A stretch of DNA of 59,937 nucleotides from Streptomyces luteolifulvus (GTDB lineage Bacteria; Actinomycetota; Actinomycetes; Streptomycetales; Streptomycetaceae), in the NCBI RefSeq assembly GCF_008806595.1, contig NZ_VZRB01000044.1, positions 1 to 59,937 of the forward strand, given 5' to 3'. The notes beneath the pieces were generated by a model, which worked only from the letters and a program-made list of their open reading frames with translations, was not told where the DNA came from and made no database searches. The stretch's first letter is position 1; each line of letters starts with the position of its first letter. The translations under genes and the position numbers were made by a program. This document shows, piece by piece, positions 7,965 to 16,922 of this stretch.

Positions 7965-8609
7965 ATGCAGTTCCGTGACCGCAAGCAGGCGGGACAGGAA
8001 CTGGCGGAACGGCTGCGGATCCTGCAGGAGAAAGGGGCGCTTCCGCATCCCGTGGTGCTCGCCCTGCCCCGCGGCGGAGTCGCGGTCGCCCGCGAAGTCG
8101 CGTCGGTGCTTCAGGCCCCCCTCGATGTGCTGGTCGTACGGAAGATCGGCGCCCCCTTCCATGAGGAGTTCGGTGTCGGCGCGATCGCGGGTGACGATCC
8201 TCCCCTCTTCGACGAGCGGACCCTGGACCGGCTGGGCATGAGCGTGGCGTCCCTCGCGGACGTGGTGGAACGCGAACGGAAGGAACTGCGGCGCCGCGAG
8301 GAGCACTACCGGCAGGGGCGGCCGGCGCCGGAGTTGCGCGGCCGGACCGTGATCGTCGTCGACGACGGACTGGCGACCGGTTCCACGGCACGGGCCGCCT
8401 TGCGCGCCGTACGGCATCAGGCACCCGAGCGGGTGGTCCTGGCCGTGCCGGTCAGCTCACCGGAGGCGGCCGATCTGATGAGGGAAGAGGCTGACGAGGT
8501 GGTCTGCCTCCACCGGCCGAGGGGGTTCATGGCCGTCGGCGAGTGGTACGAGGATTTCGCTCAGCTGACGGACACCGATGTCCTGGAGGCGCTGCACGAC
8601 GATCGGTGA
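7965..8609 (+). CDS. Phosphoribosyltransferase-fold protein
   Basis: The 214-residue protein has the type I phosphoribosyltransferase PRPP loop VIVVDDGLATGSTARAA near residues 123-139. An N-terminal phosphate loop lies at ALPRGGVAVAREVA near 28-41, followed by VVRKIGAPFHEEFGVGAIA. These are typical of the stand-alone predicted PRTases common in actinobacteria, often found with phosphate or stress genes. The base acceptor is unknown. The ATG at 7965 follows a purine-rich stretch; a GTG at 7947 would add six mostly lysine residues. Confidence 0.88.
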   Translation: MQFRDRKQAGQELAERLRILQEKGALPHPVVLALPRGGVAVAREVASVLQAPLDVLVVRKIGAPFHEEFGVGAIAGDDPPLFDERTLDRLGMSVASLADVVERERKELRRREEHYRQGRPAPELRGRTVIVVDDGLATGSTARAALRAVRHQAPERVVLAVPVSSPEAADLMREEADEVVCLHRPRGFMAVGEWYEDFAQLTDTDVLEALHDDR

Positions 8610-8627
8610 GCGGGCCTGCCGGGCAGC

Positions 8628-9755
8628 TCATTCGTAGGTGTCGGCGGCGGCGGACTTCTCGCACGAGAGCGTCCCGTCGGGCTTCTGGCCGACGCGCACA
8701 CCGTCGCTGATGCGGTCGAGGGTGGTGCACAGCCACGCACGGTCCTCGTCCGGGGCGGGCTCCAGGCGCATACGGCGGGCCTGGAGCGGAACCATGTCCA
8801 GGCCGACCAGGCGGCCCGAGTCCGCCGCCACCGTGACGAGGTAGGCGATCCGGAGGTCGTCGCGGTACTCGGCGTAGCCCGCGATGCCCTCGTAGTCGTC
8901 GATGAAGTCGCCGCAGCCGTGGAGGATCAGCCGGTCCCGGTAGACCTCGACGGGGCGTGGATGGTGCGAGGAGTGCCCGTGGACGATGTCGACTCCGCCG
9001 TCCACCAGGGTGTGTCCGAAGCGGAGTTGATCCTGGGGAACGCGGTAGCCCCAGTTGGACCCCCAGTGGACGGACACGACCACGATGTCGCCCGGCCGCC
9101 TCTGCTGCCGCACACGCCGGACCACCGTGGCGGCGGAATCGGCCGACAGGTCGGGAACGTACGCGACCCCCGGCAGATCGGCGCTCGCCGCCCAGCCGTG
9201 CGGGACGCCACTGGACGGTGTCCCGAGGGCGAAGACCAGTACGCGGCCCCCGGCCGGGAGGGGAACCGCGATGGGTGCACACGCCTCGTCGGCGCTCCGT
9301 CCCGCACCCGCTGCCCGCAGCCCCGCGCCGTTCAGCGCATCCAGCGTCTCCTCCAGACCCGCGCGGCCGAAGTCCAGCACATGGTTGTTGGCCAGGACGC
9401 AGACGTCGGGACCGGCCACCGCCAGAGCGGGGAGGTTGGCCGGGTGCATGCGGTAGTGGACCGCCTTGGCGGGAGCGAACGCGCCGCTGCGTGTCACGGC
9501 CGTCTCCAGATTGACGATACGGACGTCCGGGGCGGCTTCCTCCAGCACCCGCAGCGCGTCGCCCCACGGCCAGGACGGAGCGACCGGCGCCGGAATCGGC
9601 CCGTTGGCCGACTCCGCCAGACGCACGTAGGTCAGGGCGTCCCGGACGTAGCCCTCCCGCAGCGCCGGATCCCCGGGCCGCTCCAGGATCTGATCGACAC
9701 CGCGCCCGAGCATCACATCGCCGCAGACGAACAGCGTCACCACGCCCTCGGCCAT
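8628..9755 (-). CDS. CapA/PgsA-family metallophosphoesterase-like protein
   Basis: The 375-residue protein belongs to the CapA (poly-gamma-glutamate capsule) family. CGDVMLGRGVD at 11-21 supplies the first metal-binding Asp, NLETAVT near 82 the next, NNHVLDFG near 117 the Asn-His pair, and VSVHWG and HGHSSHH near 208-240 the later histidines. Family members are calcineurin-like phosphoesterases of unclear substrate. No capB/capC partner is nearby and no signal peptide is evident, so a cytoplasmic house-cleaning role is as likely as polymer synthesis. Confidence 0.88.
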   Translation of the reverse strand: MAEGVVTLFVCGDVMLGRGVDQILERPGDPALREGYVRDALTYVRLAESANGPIPAPVAPSWPWGDALRVLEEAAPDVRIVNLETAVTRSGAFAPAKAVHYRMHPANLPALAVAGPDVCVLANNHVLDFGRAGLEETLDALNGAGLRAAGAGRSADEACAPIAVPLPAGGRVLVFALGTPSSGVPHGWAASADLPGVAYVPDLSADSAATVVRRVRQQRRPGDIVVVSVHWGSNWGYRVPQDQLRFGHTLVDGGVDIVHGHSSHHPRPVEVYRDRLILHGCGDFIDDYEGIAGYAEYRDDLRIAYLVTVAADSGRLVGLDMVPLQARRMRLEPAPDEDRAWLCTTLDRISDGVRVGQKPDGTLSCEKSAAADTYE

Positions 9756-9815
9756 ACCCCCACCCTAGGAGCCGCCTGTCACGGTGGCCGATGGTCTGCT
9801 GGGGAGTTGGGGGTG

Positions 9816-10049
9816 TCAGAGACCGACGGAGATGGCCCATCGGGTGAGTTCGGCGGTGGTGTTGATGTTGAGCTTGGTGCGGATACGGCGGAGGTAGGCG
9901 TCGATCGTGTGCGGGGAGAGCCCCATCTGGCGGGCGGCCTGGAGGTAGGTGCAGCCGGAGGCGATGTGGTGGAGGGTTTCCAACTCGCGGGGGGCCAGTG
10001 CGGGGGTGGGAGCTTCGGTGTGCGTGGTGGGGGTGGGAGTGAGGCTCAT
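9816..10049 (-). CDS. Small LuxR-type DNA-binding protein
   Basis: A 77-residue protein that is little more than a GerE/LuxR helix-turn-helix: LAPRELETLHHIASGCTYLQ followed by AARQMGLSPHTIDAYLRRIR and KLNINTTAELTRWAI. No receiver or sensor domain is attached. ATG 10049 is preferred because GGCGGAG precedes it; ATG 10082 would add 11 residues. It is divergent from the PAS-GAF-SpoIIE gene. Such orphan HTH proteins may work as free repressors or with a partner. Confidence 0.8.
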   Translation of the reverse strand: MSLTPTPTTHTEAPTPALAPRELETLHHIASGCTYLQAARQMGLSPHTIDAYLRRIRTKLNINTTAELTRWAISVGL

Positions 10050-10180
10050 GGGATGTCTCCGCCGGATCGGCTCGGTCGTCACTGCTCACACCGTCGGAAG
10101 CAGAGGGCAAATGCCGTATTGAGGCTGTTTGTCCGCTTTTAAGAATGCTGTCTGGGTGACGTCATGCCCGTGTCCGCCGA

Positions 10181-10203
10181 CTGTCACAGGCCTGTCACAG
10201 GCC
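10181..10203. repeat. Tandem 11-bp direct repeat in divergent promoter region
   Basis: CTGTCACAGGC occurs twice head-to-tail (10181-10191 and 10192-10202) in the 306-base gap between the small LuxR gene and the phosphatase gene. A period of 11 places the copies on the same DNA face, as for tandem activator sites. Each copy also contains CTGTCACAG, a near-palindrome. Apart from this I see no other feature in the gap. Confidence 0.4.
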
Positions 10204-10355
10204 AAGATCAGCCGGTTGCGGTTCGTGAGAACGGGCACCCCGATGCGCGTTCAGGGCGCGAGCCGGCCAGGGGGACGTCGGGTTGGTGCTCGGCGCTCGT
10301 GAGGATCATGCTGGTGAGGGGGGCCCGGCCGTGCGGGTTGGCGAAGGGCTGATGA

Positions 10356-12815
10356 GTGATGATGGACCGTTTTCCCTCTCCTCCCGGTGAGCAGGCGCCG
10401 ACGGGCGCCGCGACGGGGCCGGCGTACACGGCTTCGGCGATGGTCGACGAACGCGGCATGGTGACGGGATGGAGCGAGGGGGCCCGTCGGCTTCTGGGCT
10501 ATGTGTCCTCCCAGGTGGTGGGGCATCCGGCCGCGCGGCTGCTGGCCGAGGGGATCGCGGATGCGGGCGAGGGCATGTGGCGGGGTGCGGCCGGGGGACG
10601 GCGGTGGAGCGGCACCGTGGTGCTGCGGCACCGGGACGGTCGCCGCCTGGAGCGCCGGCTGCTCGCACACCGCCGCAGGCCGGGCGGCCGCCACACGGAG
10701 TGGCTGGTGGTGTCCGCCGTGGCGGGCGAGCCGGACCCGCCCGCCGGTGGTGCGGGATCGCTGACTGCCGAGGGGCTGGGGGAGTGGGTGTTCCGTCAGT
10801 CGCCCAGCCTGCTGGCGGTCTTCGACACAGGCCTGCGGCTGGTGCGGGCGAATGCGGGCATGCAACGGGCCTTGTCGCTGTCCGAGGAGGAGATGCGAGG
10901 GCTGCGGCTGCCGGAGATCGCACCCGATCCGGTGAGCGATCAGGCCGAGGCGGCCATGCGTCTGGTGGTGGCCGGCAACGAGGTGCAGGAAATGGAGGCG
11001 TGCGTCGGCCCCGCGGGTGTCGGTGCGGAGTACGGCTGGCCGGCGTCGCTCGCTCCCCTGAAGGATGCCGGCGGGCGGGTGCGAGCGGTGTGTCTGGCGG
11101 CGCATCATCCGCTCCCCGGCCAGCTCGCGGGGCAGCGGATGCAGTGGCTGGACGAGGCGAAAACCCGTATCGGCACCACTTCGGACGTGCAGCGCACCGC
11201 GCAGGAGCTGACCGACGTCGCCGTACCCCGTCTTGCGGACTTCGCCGCCGTGGACCTGCTGCCGGACGTCCCCCGGCGAGGCGATGACGAGCCTTCCGTC
11301 CCCGCGGCCGTGCCGCTCACACTGCGCCGCACCGCCGTCGCCTCGGTCGTCGGGGCGGGCCCCGAGGTGGGGGAGTCGCTGCGCTATCCGGCCCTCTCGC
11401 CGGTGACCCGGTGCGTGGCCGAGGGCCGCGGCGCGGTGTACGGGGCGGGCGATCCGGCCGTTGCCGCCTGGGCGGAGCAGGACCGTCAGGCCGTCTGGCT
11501 GCGCGAGTCGGAGGTGCATTCGGTGATGGTGGTGCCCGTGCGGGGCCAGGACGGCGTCACGCTCGGTACGGCGCTGCTGGGCCGCCACCGGCGCCGGGAG
11601 CCCTTCGATGCCGGGGACCTGGCCGCGGCGGAGGAACTGACCTTCCGTGCGGGCGTCGCCATGCACGCCGCGCGCCGTCCGGCCCGGGAGCACACCACGA
11701 CGATGACGCTCCAGCGCAGTCTGCTGCCGCAGACGCTGCCGGACCAGCAGGCGTTGGACATCGCCACCCGCTATCTGCCGGCCGGCGGACGCGCCGGGGT
11801 GGGCGGTGACTGGTTCGACGTCATCCCGCTGTCGGGGACGCGGGTTGCTCTGGTGGTGGGCGACGTCGTCGGTCACGGTATCCGGGCGTCGGCCACCATG
11901 GGCCGGGTACGGACCGCGGTGCGGACCCTGGCCGATGTCGATCTGCCGCCGGACGAACTGCTCACCCACCTCGACGACCTGGTCATCCACCTGTCGGCGG
12001 AGGAAAGCGGCGCGGAAGGCGCGGCCGAGAGCGCCGGGGGCATCGGCACGACCTGCCTGTACGCGGTCTACGACCCCGTCTCCCGGGGCCTGAGCCTGGC
12101 CCGGGCCGGGCATCCCCCGCCCGCGGTGGTGACCCCGGACGGTGCGGTCCGCTTCCTGGATGTGCCGCCCGGCCCGCCGCTGGGCCTGGGCGGACTGCCG
12201 TTCGAGACGTTCGAGACCGAACTGCCCGCCGGCAGCCTGCTCGCGCTGTACACCGACGGTCTGCTCGCGGCCCGCGAGCACGACATCGACGAGGCACTGG
12301 ACCAGATGTTCAGGGCACTGGCCCGCCCCGCGGGCACACTGGACGCGGTCTGCGACCGGATCCTGACCTCCATGCTCGCCCACCGGCCCGACGACGACAT
12401 CGCCCTGCTCGTCGCCCGCACCCGCTCCCTCGACTCGGGCCGCGTCGCGACCTGGGACGTGGCCTTCGACCCCTCCGCAGTTGCCCGGGCACGCCAGCAG
12501 GCCACCGAGCAGCTCACCGCCTGGCAGCTGGACGAGGCCTCGTTCATCACCGAGCTCGTGGTCAGCGAACTCGTCACCAACGCCATCCGCTACGGCCGCC
12601 CGCCGGTCCGGCTGCGCCTGATCCACGCCGGCACCACCCTCATCTGCGAGGTCTACGACTCCGCCGGCACCGCCCCCCACATGCGCCGTGCCCGCGTCTT
12701 CGACGAGGGAGGCCGGGGCCTGCTGCTGGTCGGCCAGCTCGCCCAGCGCTGGGGCTCACGGCACACCGTCGCCGGGAAGACCGTGTGGGCGGAGCAATTC
12801 CTTGACCCGGACTGA
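10356..12815 (+). CDS. PAS-PAS-GAF-SpoIIE phosphatase-HATPase sensor protein
   Basis: An 819-residue soluble signalling protein. Two PAS-like regions lie near residues 25-125 and 145-255, and a GAF region near 285-440. A PP2C/SpoIIE phosphatase follows from about 455 to 680, with RAGVGGDWFDVIPL, VVGDVVGHGIRAS and LYTDGLLAAREHD giving the metal-binding acids. A C-terminal histidine-kinase-type ATPase (anti-sigma factor kind) spans about 705-815, with ELVVSELVTNAIRYG and GGRGLLLVGQLA. Such fusions control anti-sigma and anti-anti-sigma partners in stress or development. The start is the GTG/ATG/ATG run at 10356 preceded by GAAGG. Confidence 0.92.
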   Translation: MMMDRFPSPPGEQAPTGAATGPAYTASAMVDERGMVTGWSEGARRLLGYVSSQVVGHPAARLLAEGIADAGEGMWRGAAGGRRWSGTVVLRHRDGRRLERRLLAHRRRPGGRHTEWLVVSAVAGEPDPPAGGAGSLTAEGLGEWVFRQSPSLLAVFDTGLRLVRANAGMQRALSLSEEEMRGLRLPEIAPDPVSDQAEAAMRLVVAGNEVQEMEACVGPAGVGAEYGWPASLAPLKDAGGRVRAVCLAAHHPLPGQLAGQRMQWLDEAKTRIGTTSDVQRTAQELTDVAVPRLADFAAVDLLPDVPRRGDDEPSVPAAVPLTLRRTAVASVVGAGPEVGESLRYPALSPVTRCVAEGRGAVYGAGDPAVAAWAEQDRQAVWLRESEVHSVMVVPVRGQDGVTLGTALLGRHRRREPFDAGDLAAAEELTFRAGVAMHAARRPAREHTTTMTLQRSLLPQTLPDQQALDIATRYLPAGGRAGVGGDWFDVIPLSGTRVALVVGDVVGHGIRASATMGRVRTAVRTLADVDLPPDELLTHLDDLVIHLSAEESGAEGAAESAGGIGTTCLYAVYDPVSRGLSLARAGHPPPAVVTPDGAVRFLDVPPGPPLGLGGLPFETFETELPAGSLLALYTDGLLAAREHDIDEALDQMFRALARPAGTLDAVCDRILTSMLAHRPDDDIALLVARTRSLDSGRVATWDVAFDPSAVARARQQATEQLTAWQLDEASFITELVVSELVTNAIRYGRPPVRLRLIHAGTTLICEVYDSAGTAPHMRRARVFDEGGRGLLLVGQLAQRWGSRHTVAGKTVWAEQFLDPD

Positions 12816-12903
12816 CCCCCGACTGAGCGGACTTACCGGACTGACGGGACCGGCGCGGCGGCCGACGAGCGGGTGGCAGTGCCCGGTGGTCCGACCGTGC
12901 AGG

Positions 12904-14148
12904 TCACGGGGCGGGTGGACTACCAGGCGCGGCCGGTTGCTGCGGTCGGCTTGCCGGGGGTGCGGAGGTGGCGTCGTCCGGGGCTGCCTTCTCGGGTGCC
13001 GCCGGTTCCGGTTCCGGTGGCGAGGGTGGGTCGGCAGGTGCCGGGTCGGCTGGGGCCGGGTCGGCCGGGGCAGGTGCCGGGTCGGCCGGGGCAGGGTCCG
13101 GGTTGGCCGGGGGCGCCGCGGGGGAGGAGGTGGGCGGCTGGCCGGGCCCGGGTGAGGAGGCGTCCTTCGCGGTCTTGTCCTTCGGCCGGCTGGTCGTCGT
13201 CTCCGGCGCGGGCGGTTGGTGCTCGGGCGGTGGTGAGGTCGTCGGGTCGTGCGGGTGGGCCCTCCGGGTGGGGTGGTCTTCCTGCGTGGGGCTGGTCGTG
13301 ACGAATGTCTGTACCGGGCGGGGTGTGGGGGTGACGGTGATGACGTCGGAGGGCCGGTAGCCGGGCCATGCGTTGTGTGTATCGCGAGGCGGGGCCTGCC
13401 GCGGAGCGGGGGGTGTCAGCGGGTTGCCGCAGGCGCAGCGCACCCGGGGTGTGCCGTGGCGGTCCACCAGGACCGAGGTGCCGGCCTGCAGGACGGCCGG
13501 GTAGCTGGTGGCTCTCCCGTTCCGGTAGCCGTGATTGGTGACAAGGGTGTCGGTGGTGAGCTTGAGGGGAGTGAGGGTGCGCAGGTAGGAGGGGACGCGG
13601 GACGGCTTGAGCCCGAGCGTCGAAGCAAAGGCCCGGTTCTTCGGCGCATGGGCCCCGAGCGTGGTGATCTGCCGGTTCACATTGCAGCGGGCGGCCTGGC
13701 GCGTTCCGCCGTACAGGCCGGGCGCGTCGCCGTTCACGCTGCGCGTCACCGTGCCCGCGGCCGGGGCCGCCGGTGCGGCGTCCTCCTGTACGACCGGCTC
13801 GGTGAAGGGATCCGGGCCGGTGGCGCCGGCGGCCTGAAGAAAGACCTCGCCCCGTTGTTGCGGGGCGCCGGTGGGATGGGTGAGGACGAGGCCCAGGGCC
13901 AGAGCGAGCGCCGCCACGACGGCGGTGGTGATCAGGGCCGTCCGCGGTGTGGGCGTGCCCCGTCGGCGCCGTGACCGGCCGCCCGGTTCGCCGTGGCCCG
14001 TCCCGTTCGCGTCCTCGGGGTCCGGCGGGCGGGTGCCGCCGCCCGACAGGGGACCTGCGGGAGGACCCGGGGGAAGGGGAATGGCGGGTGGAGGACTGGT
14101 GGGAGGGCCGCCGGCGGAGTTGTCGGACGGCCGCGGGCTGCTGTTCAC
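12904..14148 (-). CDS. DUF6777-type membrane-anchored protein with proline-rich tail
   Basis: The 414-residue protein has a Pro/Gly-rich cytoplasmic N-terminus (1-75), a basic stop-transfer RRRRG and one membrane helix near 70-92 (ALITTAVVAALALALGLVL). An extracytoplasmic domain of about 150 residues follows, with paired cysteines (ARCNVN and RVRCACGNPL), and then a long Pro/Thr/Ser tail with PADPAPA repeats. The domain looks like the DUF6777 family of Streptomyces. The start is GTG 14148 after GGAG. Its tail repeats resemble those of the secreted protein encoded just upstream. Function unknown. Confidence 0.75.
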   Translation of the reverse strand: MNSSPRPSDNSAGGPPTSPPPAIPLPPGPPAGPLSGGGTRPPDPEDANGTGHGEPGGRSRRRRGTPTPRTALITTAVVAALALALGLVLTHPTGAPQQRGEVFLQAAGATGPDPFTEPVVQEDAAPAAPAAGTVTRSVNGDAPGLYGGTRQAARCNVNRQITTLGAHAPKNRAFASTLGLKPSRVPSYLRTLTPLKLTTDTLVTNHGYRNGRATSYPAVLQAGTSVLVDRHGTPRVRCACGNPLTPPAPRQAPPRDTHNAWPGYRPSDVITVTPTPRPVQTFVTTSPTQEDHPTRRAHPHDPTTSPPPEHQPPAPETTTSRPKDKTAKDASSPGPGQPPTSSPAAPPANPDPAPADPAPAPADPAPADPAPADPPSPPEPEPAAPEKAAPDDATSAPPASRPQQPAAPGSPPAP

Positions 14149-14410
14149 GGGCCCTGCTCCCCCGTATCAGGGCCGGCAGAGCACCGGCCGGCGGCCTGCT
14201 CTCCGCACCGGGTACGCCGACGTGCCCCGCACTCTTGACGTCCCCCGCACTCTGACGGAGCGGGCGGGCACTCCCGCGCCCGTGACGTGGGTGAGGGTGA
14301 GGCGCTGGTCTCGATCGCCTGCGGGCTGGTGGTCGCAGCGGCGTGGCGTCGGCAATGCGTCGGGGACATGAGTGCGGTTCCTTTCGGGGCAAGGGTGGGT
14401 CCGAAGACGG

Positions 14411-14447
14411 CGACGGGGTGAAGGCCGTGGGAGCCTTCACCCCGTCG
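14411..14447 (-). terminator. Strong hairpin downstream of the His/Lys/Tyr-rich secreted protein gene
   Basis: CGACGGGGTGAAGGC at 14411-14425 pairs perfectly with GCCTTCACCCCGTCG at 14433-14447 around a 7-base loop. The 15-bp stem starts 29 bases beyond the stop of the upstream gene on the minus strand. No long T-run follows, which is common for Streptomyces terminators. The rest of 14149-14475 shows no gene I would support. Confidence 0.7.
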
Positions 14448-14475
14448 CACTGGGGGTGGTGATCCGGGCGTTGCC

Positions 14476-15198
14476 TTATACCGCCGGGGCGGGTGCGGCC
14501 GGGGCCGGCTCAGCGGGCGCCGGTGCCGGCGGGGCCGGCGGGGCCGGGTCGGCCGGGGCGGGCGCCGGGTCGGCAGGTGCCGGGTCGGCCGGAGCGGGGG
14601 CCGGGTCGGCGGGCGCCGGGGCGGCCGGATCGGGCTTCGCCGGGTCGGGCTTGGCCGGGTCGGGCTTGGCCGGGTCCGGCTTTGCGGGGTCGGGCTTGGC
14701 CGGGTCGGGCTTCGCGGGGTCCGGCTTACCGTGATCGGGCTTCTCGTTGTGCTCGTGCTGCTGGACCTCGTGCTCGTCCTTCCAGTGGTCCTGGTACTTG
14801 TCCCAGTGCTCCTCGTGGTGCCGGTGCTTCTTCCAGAAGTAGTAGTCGTTGTAGGAGTCCCAGAAGTACCACTTCTTGTGGTGCTTGATGATGAAGTAGC
14901 AGTCGTAGTGGTCGTCCCAGTAGTACTTGTAGTACTTGCCCCAGCAGTAGTACTTCTTGTGCTTCTTGTGCTGCTTCTTGTGCTTGTTGTGGTACTTGCT
15001 CCAGCAGTAATTCTTGTGCTTGCCGTGATGTGCGGGGGCCATGGTCGGCGATGCCTCGGGCATCGGGGCCGCCGTTGCGGCGGTGGCCGGCAGGATGACG
15101 CCTCCGCCCACGACCACGGCCGAGGCCACCGCGGTGGCGAGGGTCAGCCGGCGCTTGGGTCGGGTTTCGTCGTCCTGCTTGCGGAATATGCGGTTCAC
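14476..15198 (-). CDS. Secreted low-complexity protein: His/Lys/Tyr/Trp-rich domain plus KPDPA and PADPA repeats
   Basis: The 240-residue protein starts at GTG 15198 with an ideal AGGAGG six bases upstream. Residues 1-45 are a signal peptide (basic RPKRRLT, then a hydrophobic run ending ATAATAA). Residues about 55-150 are an extraordinary His/Lys/Tyr/Trp/Asp-rich stretch with three cysteines (YCW twice, YDCY) and almost no aliphatic residues. KPDPA repeats about seven times, and PADPAPA-type repeats run to the C-terminus. There is no sorting signal or membrane anchor. The composition suggests metal binding or a cell-wall or matrix role, but this is inference. Confidence 0.75.
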   Translation of the reverse strand: MNRIFRKQDDETRPKRRLTLATAVASAVVVGGGVILPATAATAAPMPEASPTMAPAHHGKHKNYCWSKYHNKHKKQHKKHKKYYCWGKYYKYYWDDHYDCYFIIKHHKKWYFWDSYNDYYFWKKHRHHEEHWDKYQDHWKDEHEVQQHEHNEKPDHGKPDPAKPDPAKPDPAKPDPAKPDPAKPDPAKPDPAAPAPADPAPAPADPAPADPAPAPADPAPPAPPAPAPAEPAPAAPAPAV

Positions 15199-15451
15199 GT
15201 TTCCTCCTGAAGGGAACGGCACGTTCACGTGCCCGGGGCCTCGTTTCGGATGCGGTGTATTCGGTGAGGCCCGCACTTCAAGTAGGCCCGCACGGCCCCT
15301 TCGGGTCATGTTCCGAGGGCTCGGGACTTGACGGATTCATAAGCGCCGGGTAAACGCGAAACCGCTCCGCAGTTCGTGAGCGGGGTTGTCACACCGATGA
15401 ACCAGGTGTGCGGCGGACTCTGGTCTGAACGCCCTTACCCAGTCCGTGTGT

Positions 15452-16438
15452 TCAGGAGCCGGGCCGTCGGGCAAAGACCGGCCGGGCCCAGCCGGGCGGA
15501 TCGGGGGGCGGTTCGGAGGGGGGCGCGGCCCGCGCGGCGCGGAGGTCCACCTGCGTCGGCGGGTGGGCGCTCTGGCCGGCCTCGTGCTGAGCCGTGCGCA
15601 GGGCAGCCACGAACTCCAGGCAGGAGCCGTACCGGTCCTCGGGAACCTTCGCCAAGGCCTTGGCCATGACGTCGTCCATGGTCGGCGGGATGCCGGGCCG
15701 TTTCTCGCTCAGCGCGGGCGGCTGGTCGTACTGGTGGGCCCACAGCAGTGCCATGTCGTCGTCCCGCTGGAACGGCGGGGCGCCCGTCAGGGTTTCGAAC
15801 ACGACGCAGGCCAAGCTGTACAGGTCGCACCTGCCGTCCACCGGGCGGCCCGAGATCTGCTCCGGTGCCACGTAGTCGAGTGTGCCGACGAACTCGCCCA
15901 CGGTGGTGAACCCCGTCAGCGACAGTGACTTCTTCGTCAGCCCGAAATCCGTGAGATAGACATGCTCGGGGTGCTCACTGTCGGTGCCCCGGGCGACCAG
16001 CACATTGCCGGGCTTGACGTCCCGGTGCACGAGATCGTGTTCATGGGCCGCGTCCAGGGCAGAGGCCACCTGAGCGGCGATCCGCAGCGCGGTCGGCACC
16101 GGCAGCGGGCCGTCCTGCGCGAGCAGGGCCCGCAGGTCCAGCCCCGGGACGTACCGCATGGCGATGTACAGGACACCCTCGGTCTCGCCGGCCTCGAAGA
16201 TCGGCACGATGTGCGGATGGTCGATCGCGGCGGCCACCCGGGATTCGTGCGCGAAACGGCGGCGGAAGGTGTCGTTGCGGACCATGTCCGGGGCCAGCAG
16301 CTTCAGCGCCACCATGCGGTCCAGACGGAGATCCCGTGCGCAGTACACCACGGCCATCCCCCCGCGGCCGAGCTCACGCTCCACCCGGTATCCCGCGATC
16401 TGCGCCCCGATCAGCTCCGACGTACGTCCCGTAGCCAC
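15452..16438 (-). CDS. Serine/threonine protein kinase, soluble
   Basis: A 328-residue Hanks-type kinase. The glycine loop ELGRGGMAVVY is at 22-32, the ATP-binding Lys46 in VALKLL, the catalytic loop HRDVKPGN near 133-140, DFG near 160, and GTLDYVAPEQ near 182-191. Unlike many Streptomyces kinases it has no transmembrane helix or PASTA domains, only a Pro-rich tail of about 40 residues. The start is GTG 16438 after GAGGGCAGGGG. It lies upstream of the secreted repeat protein on the same strand, 253 bases away, so linkage is uncertain. Substrate unknown. Confidence 0.92.
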   Translation of the reverse strand: MATGRTSELIGAQIAGYRVERELGRGGMAVVYCARDLRLDRMVALKLLAPDMVRNDTFRRRFAHESRVAAAIDHPHIVPIFEAGETEGVLYIAMRYVPGLDLRALLAQDGPLPVPTALRIAAQVASALDAAHEHDLVHRDVKPGNVLVARGTDSEHPEHVYLTDFGLTKKSLSLTGFTTVGEFVGTLDYVAPEQISGRPVDGRCDLYSLACVVFETLTGAPPFQRDDDMALLWAHQYDQPPALSEKRPGIPPTMDDVMAKALAKVPEDRYGSCLEFVAALRTAQHEAGQSAHPPTQVDLRAARAAPPSEPPPDPPGWARPVFARRPGS

Positions 16439-16662
16439 ACCCCTGCCCTCCGGCCTGCCCGGCCGCACACGCTGCGCATCCGGCCGCGCACCATCACCTG
16501 CGTGGAACCAGGGGAAACGACAATCCGCCTGTCCATGCCCAAATAGTATCTATCAGCCCATATCGCTGCCTGGCTGAGCGGCAGACCGTCGGGCACCTCG
16601 ACCGGCTCAGCTCCCGCCCTACCGTCGCCGACTGTCCGCAGTCCCTCCGTGGCCGCACGCCG

Positions 16663-16854
16663 TCAGAACGACGACGACGGCACGACGGGGAGCACGCGGT
16701 CCCTCCGCTCGGCCAGCAGAGGTCCCATCGCGAGGTCCTGCTCCGGGTGGTCCTCCGGACCCGCGACCTGCACCACGTACGAGTTGAGGCTCTTGTCGTC
16801 GTGGAACTTCTGGGCGGCAGGTGCCCCCTTGGCGGGGTCGTAGTCCTTGCTGTC
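16663..16854 (-). pseudogene. Protein fragment, C-terminal remnant of an unidentified gene
   Basis: A 63-residue minus-strand frame begins immediately after a stop codon (16855-16857), has no start codon at its upstream edge, and ends at 16663. It reads like real protein (DYDPAKGAPAAQKFHDD, then YVVQVAGPEDHPEQDLAMG) with normal codon bias, so I take it as the tail of a truncated gene. I do not recognise the family. The remaining parts of 16439-16922 show no other gene. Confidence 0.4.
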
Positions 16855-16922
16855 CTACAGAGGAACAGGTGATCCGCGCCGGGGGAGTACACGGACCGTG
16901 CGAGGGGCCCGGAGCCGGGCCG

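Noticed and set aside
10251..12680. 809-codon minus-strand open frame
   Set aside because: It is antisense to the PAS-GAF-SpoIIE gene with recognised domains; no family resemblance.
14500..14730. Regular repeats resembling a CRISPR or satellite array
   Set aside because: The period is 15 bases and in frame with KPDPA codons of the secreted protein, with no spacers.
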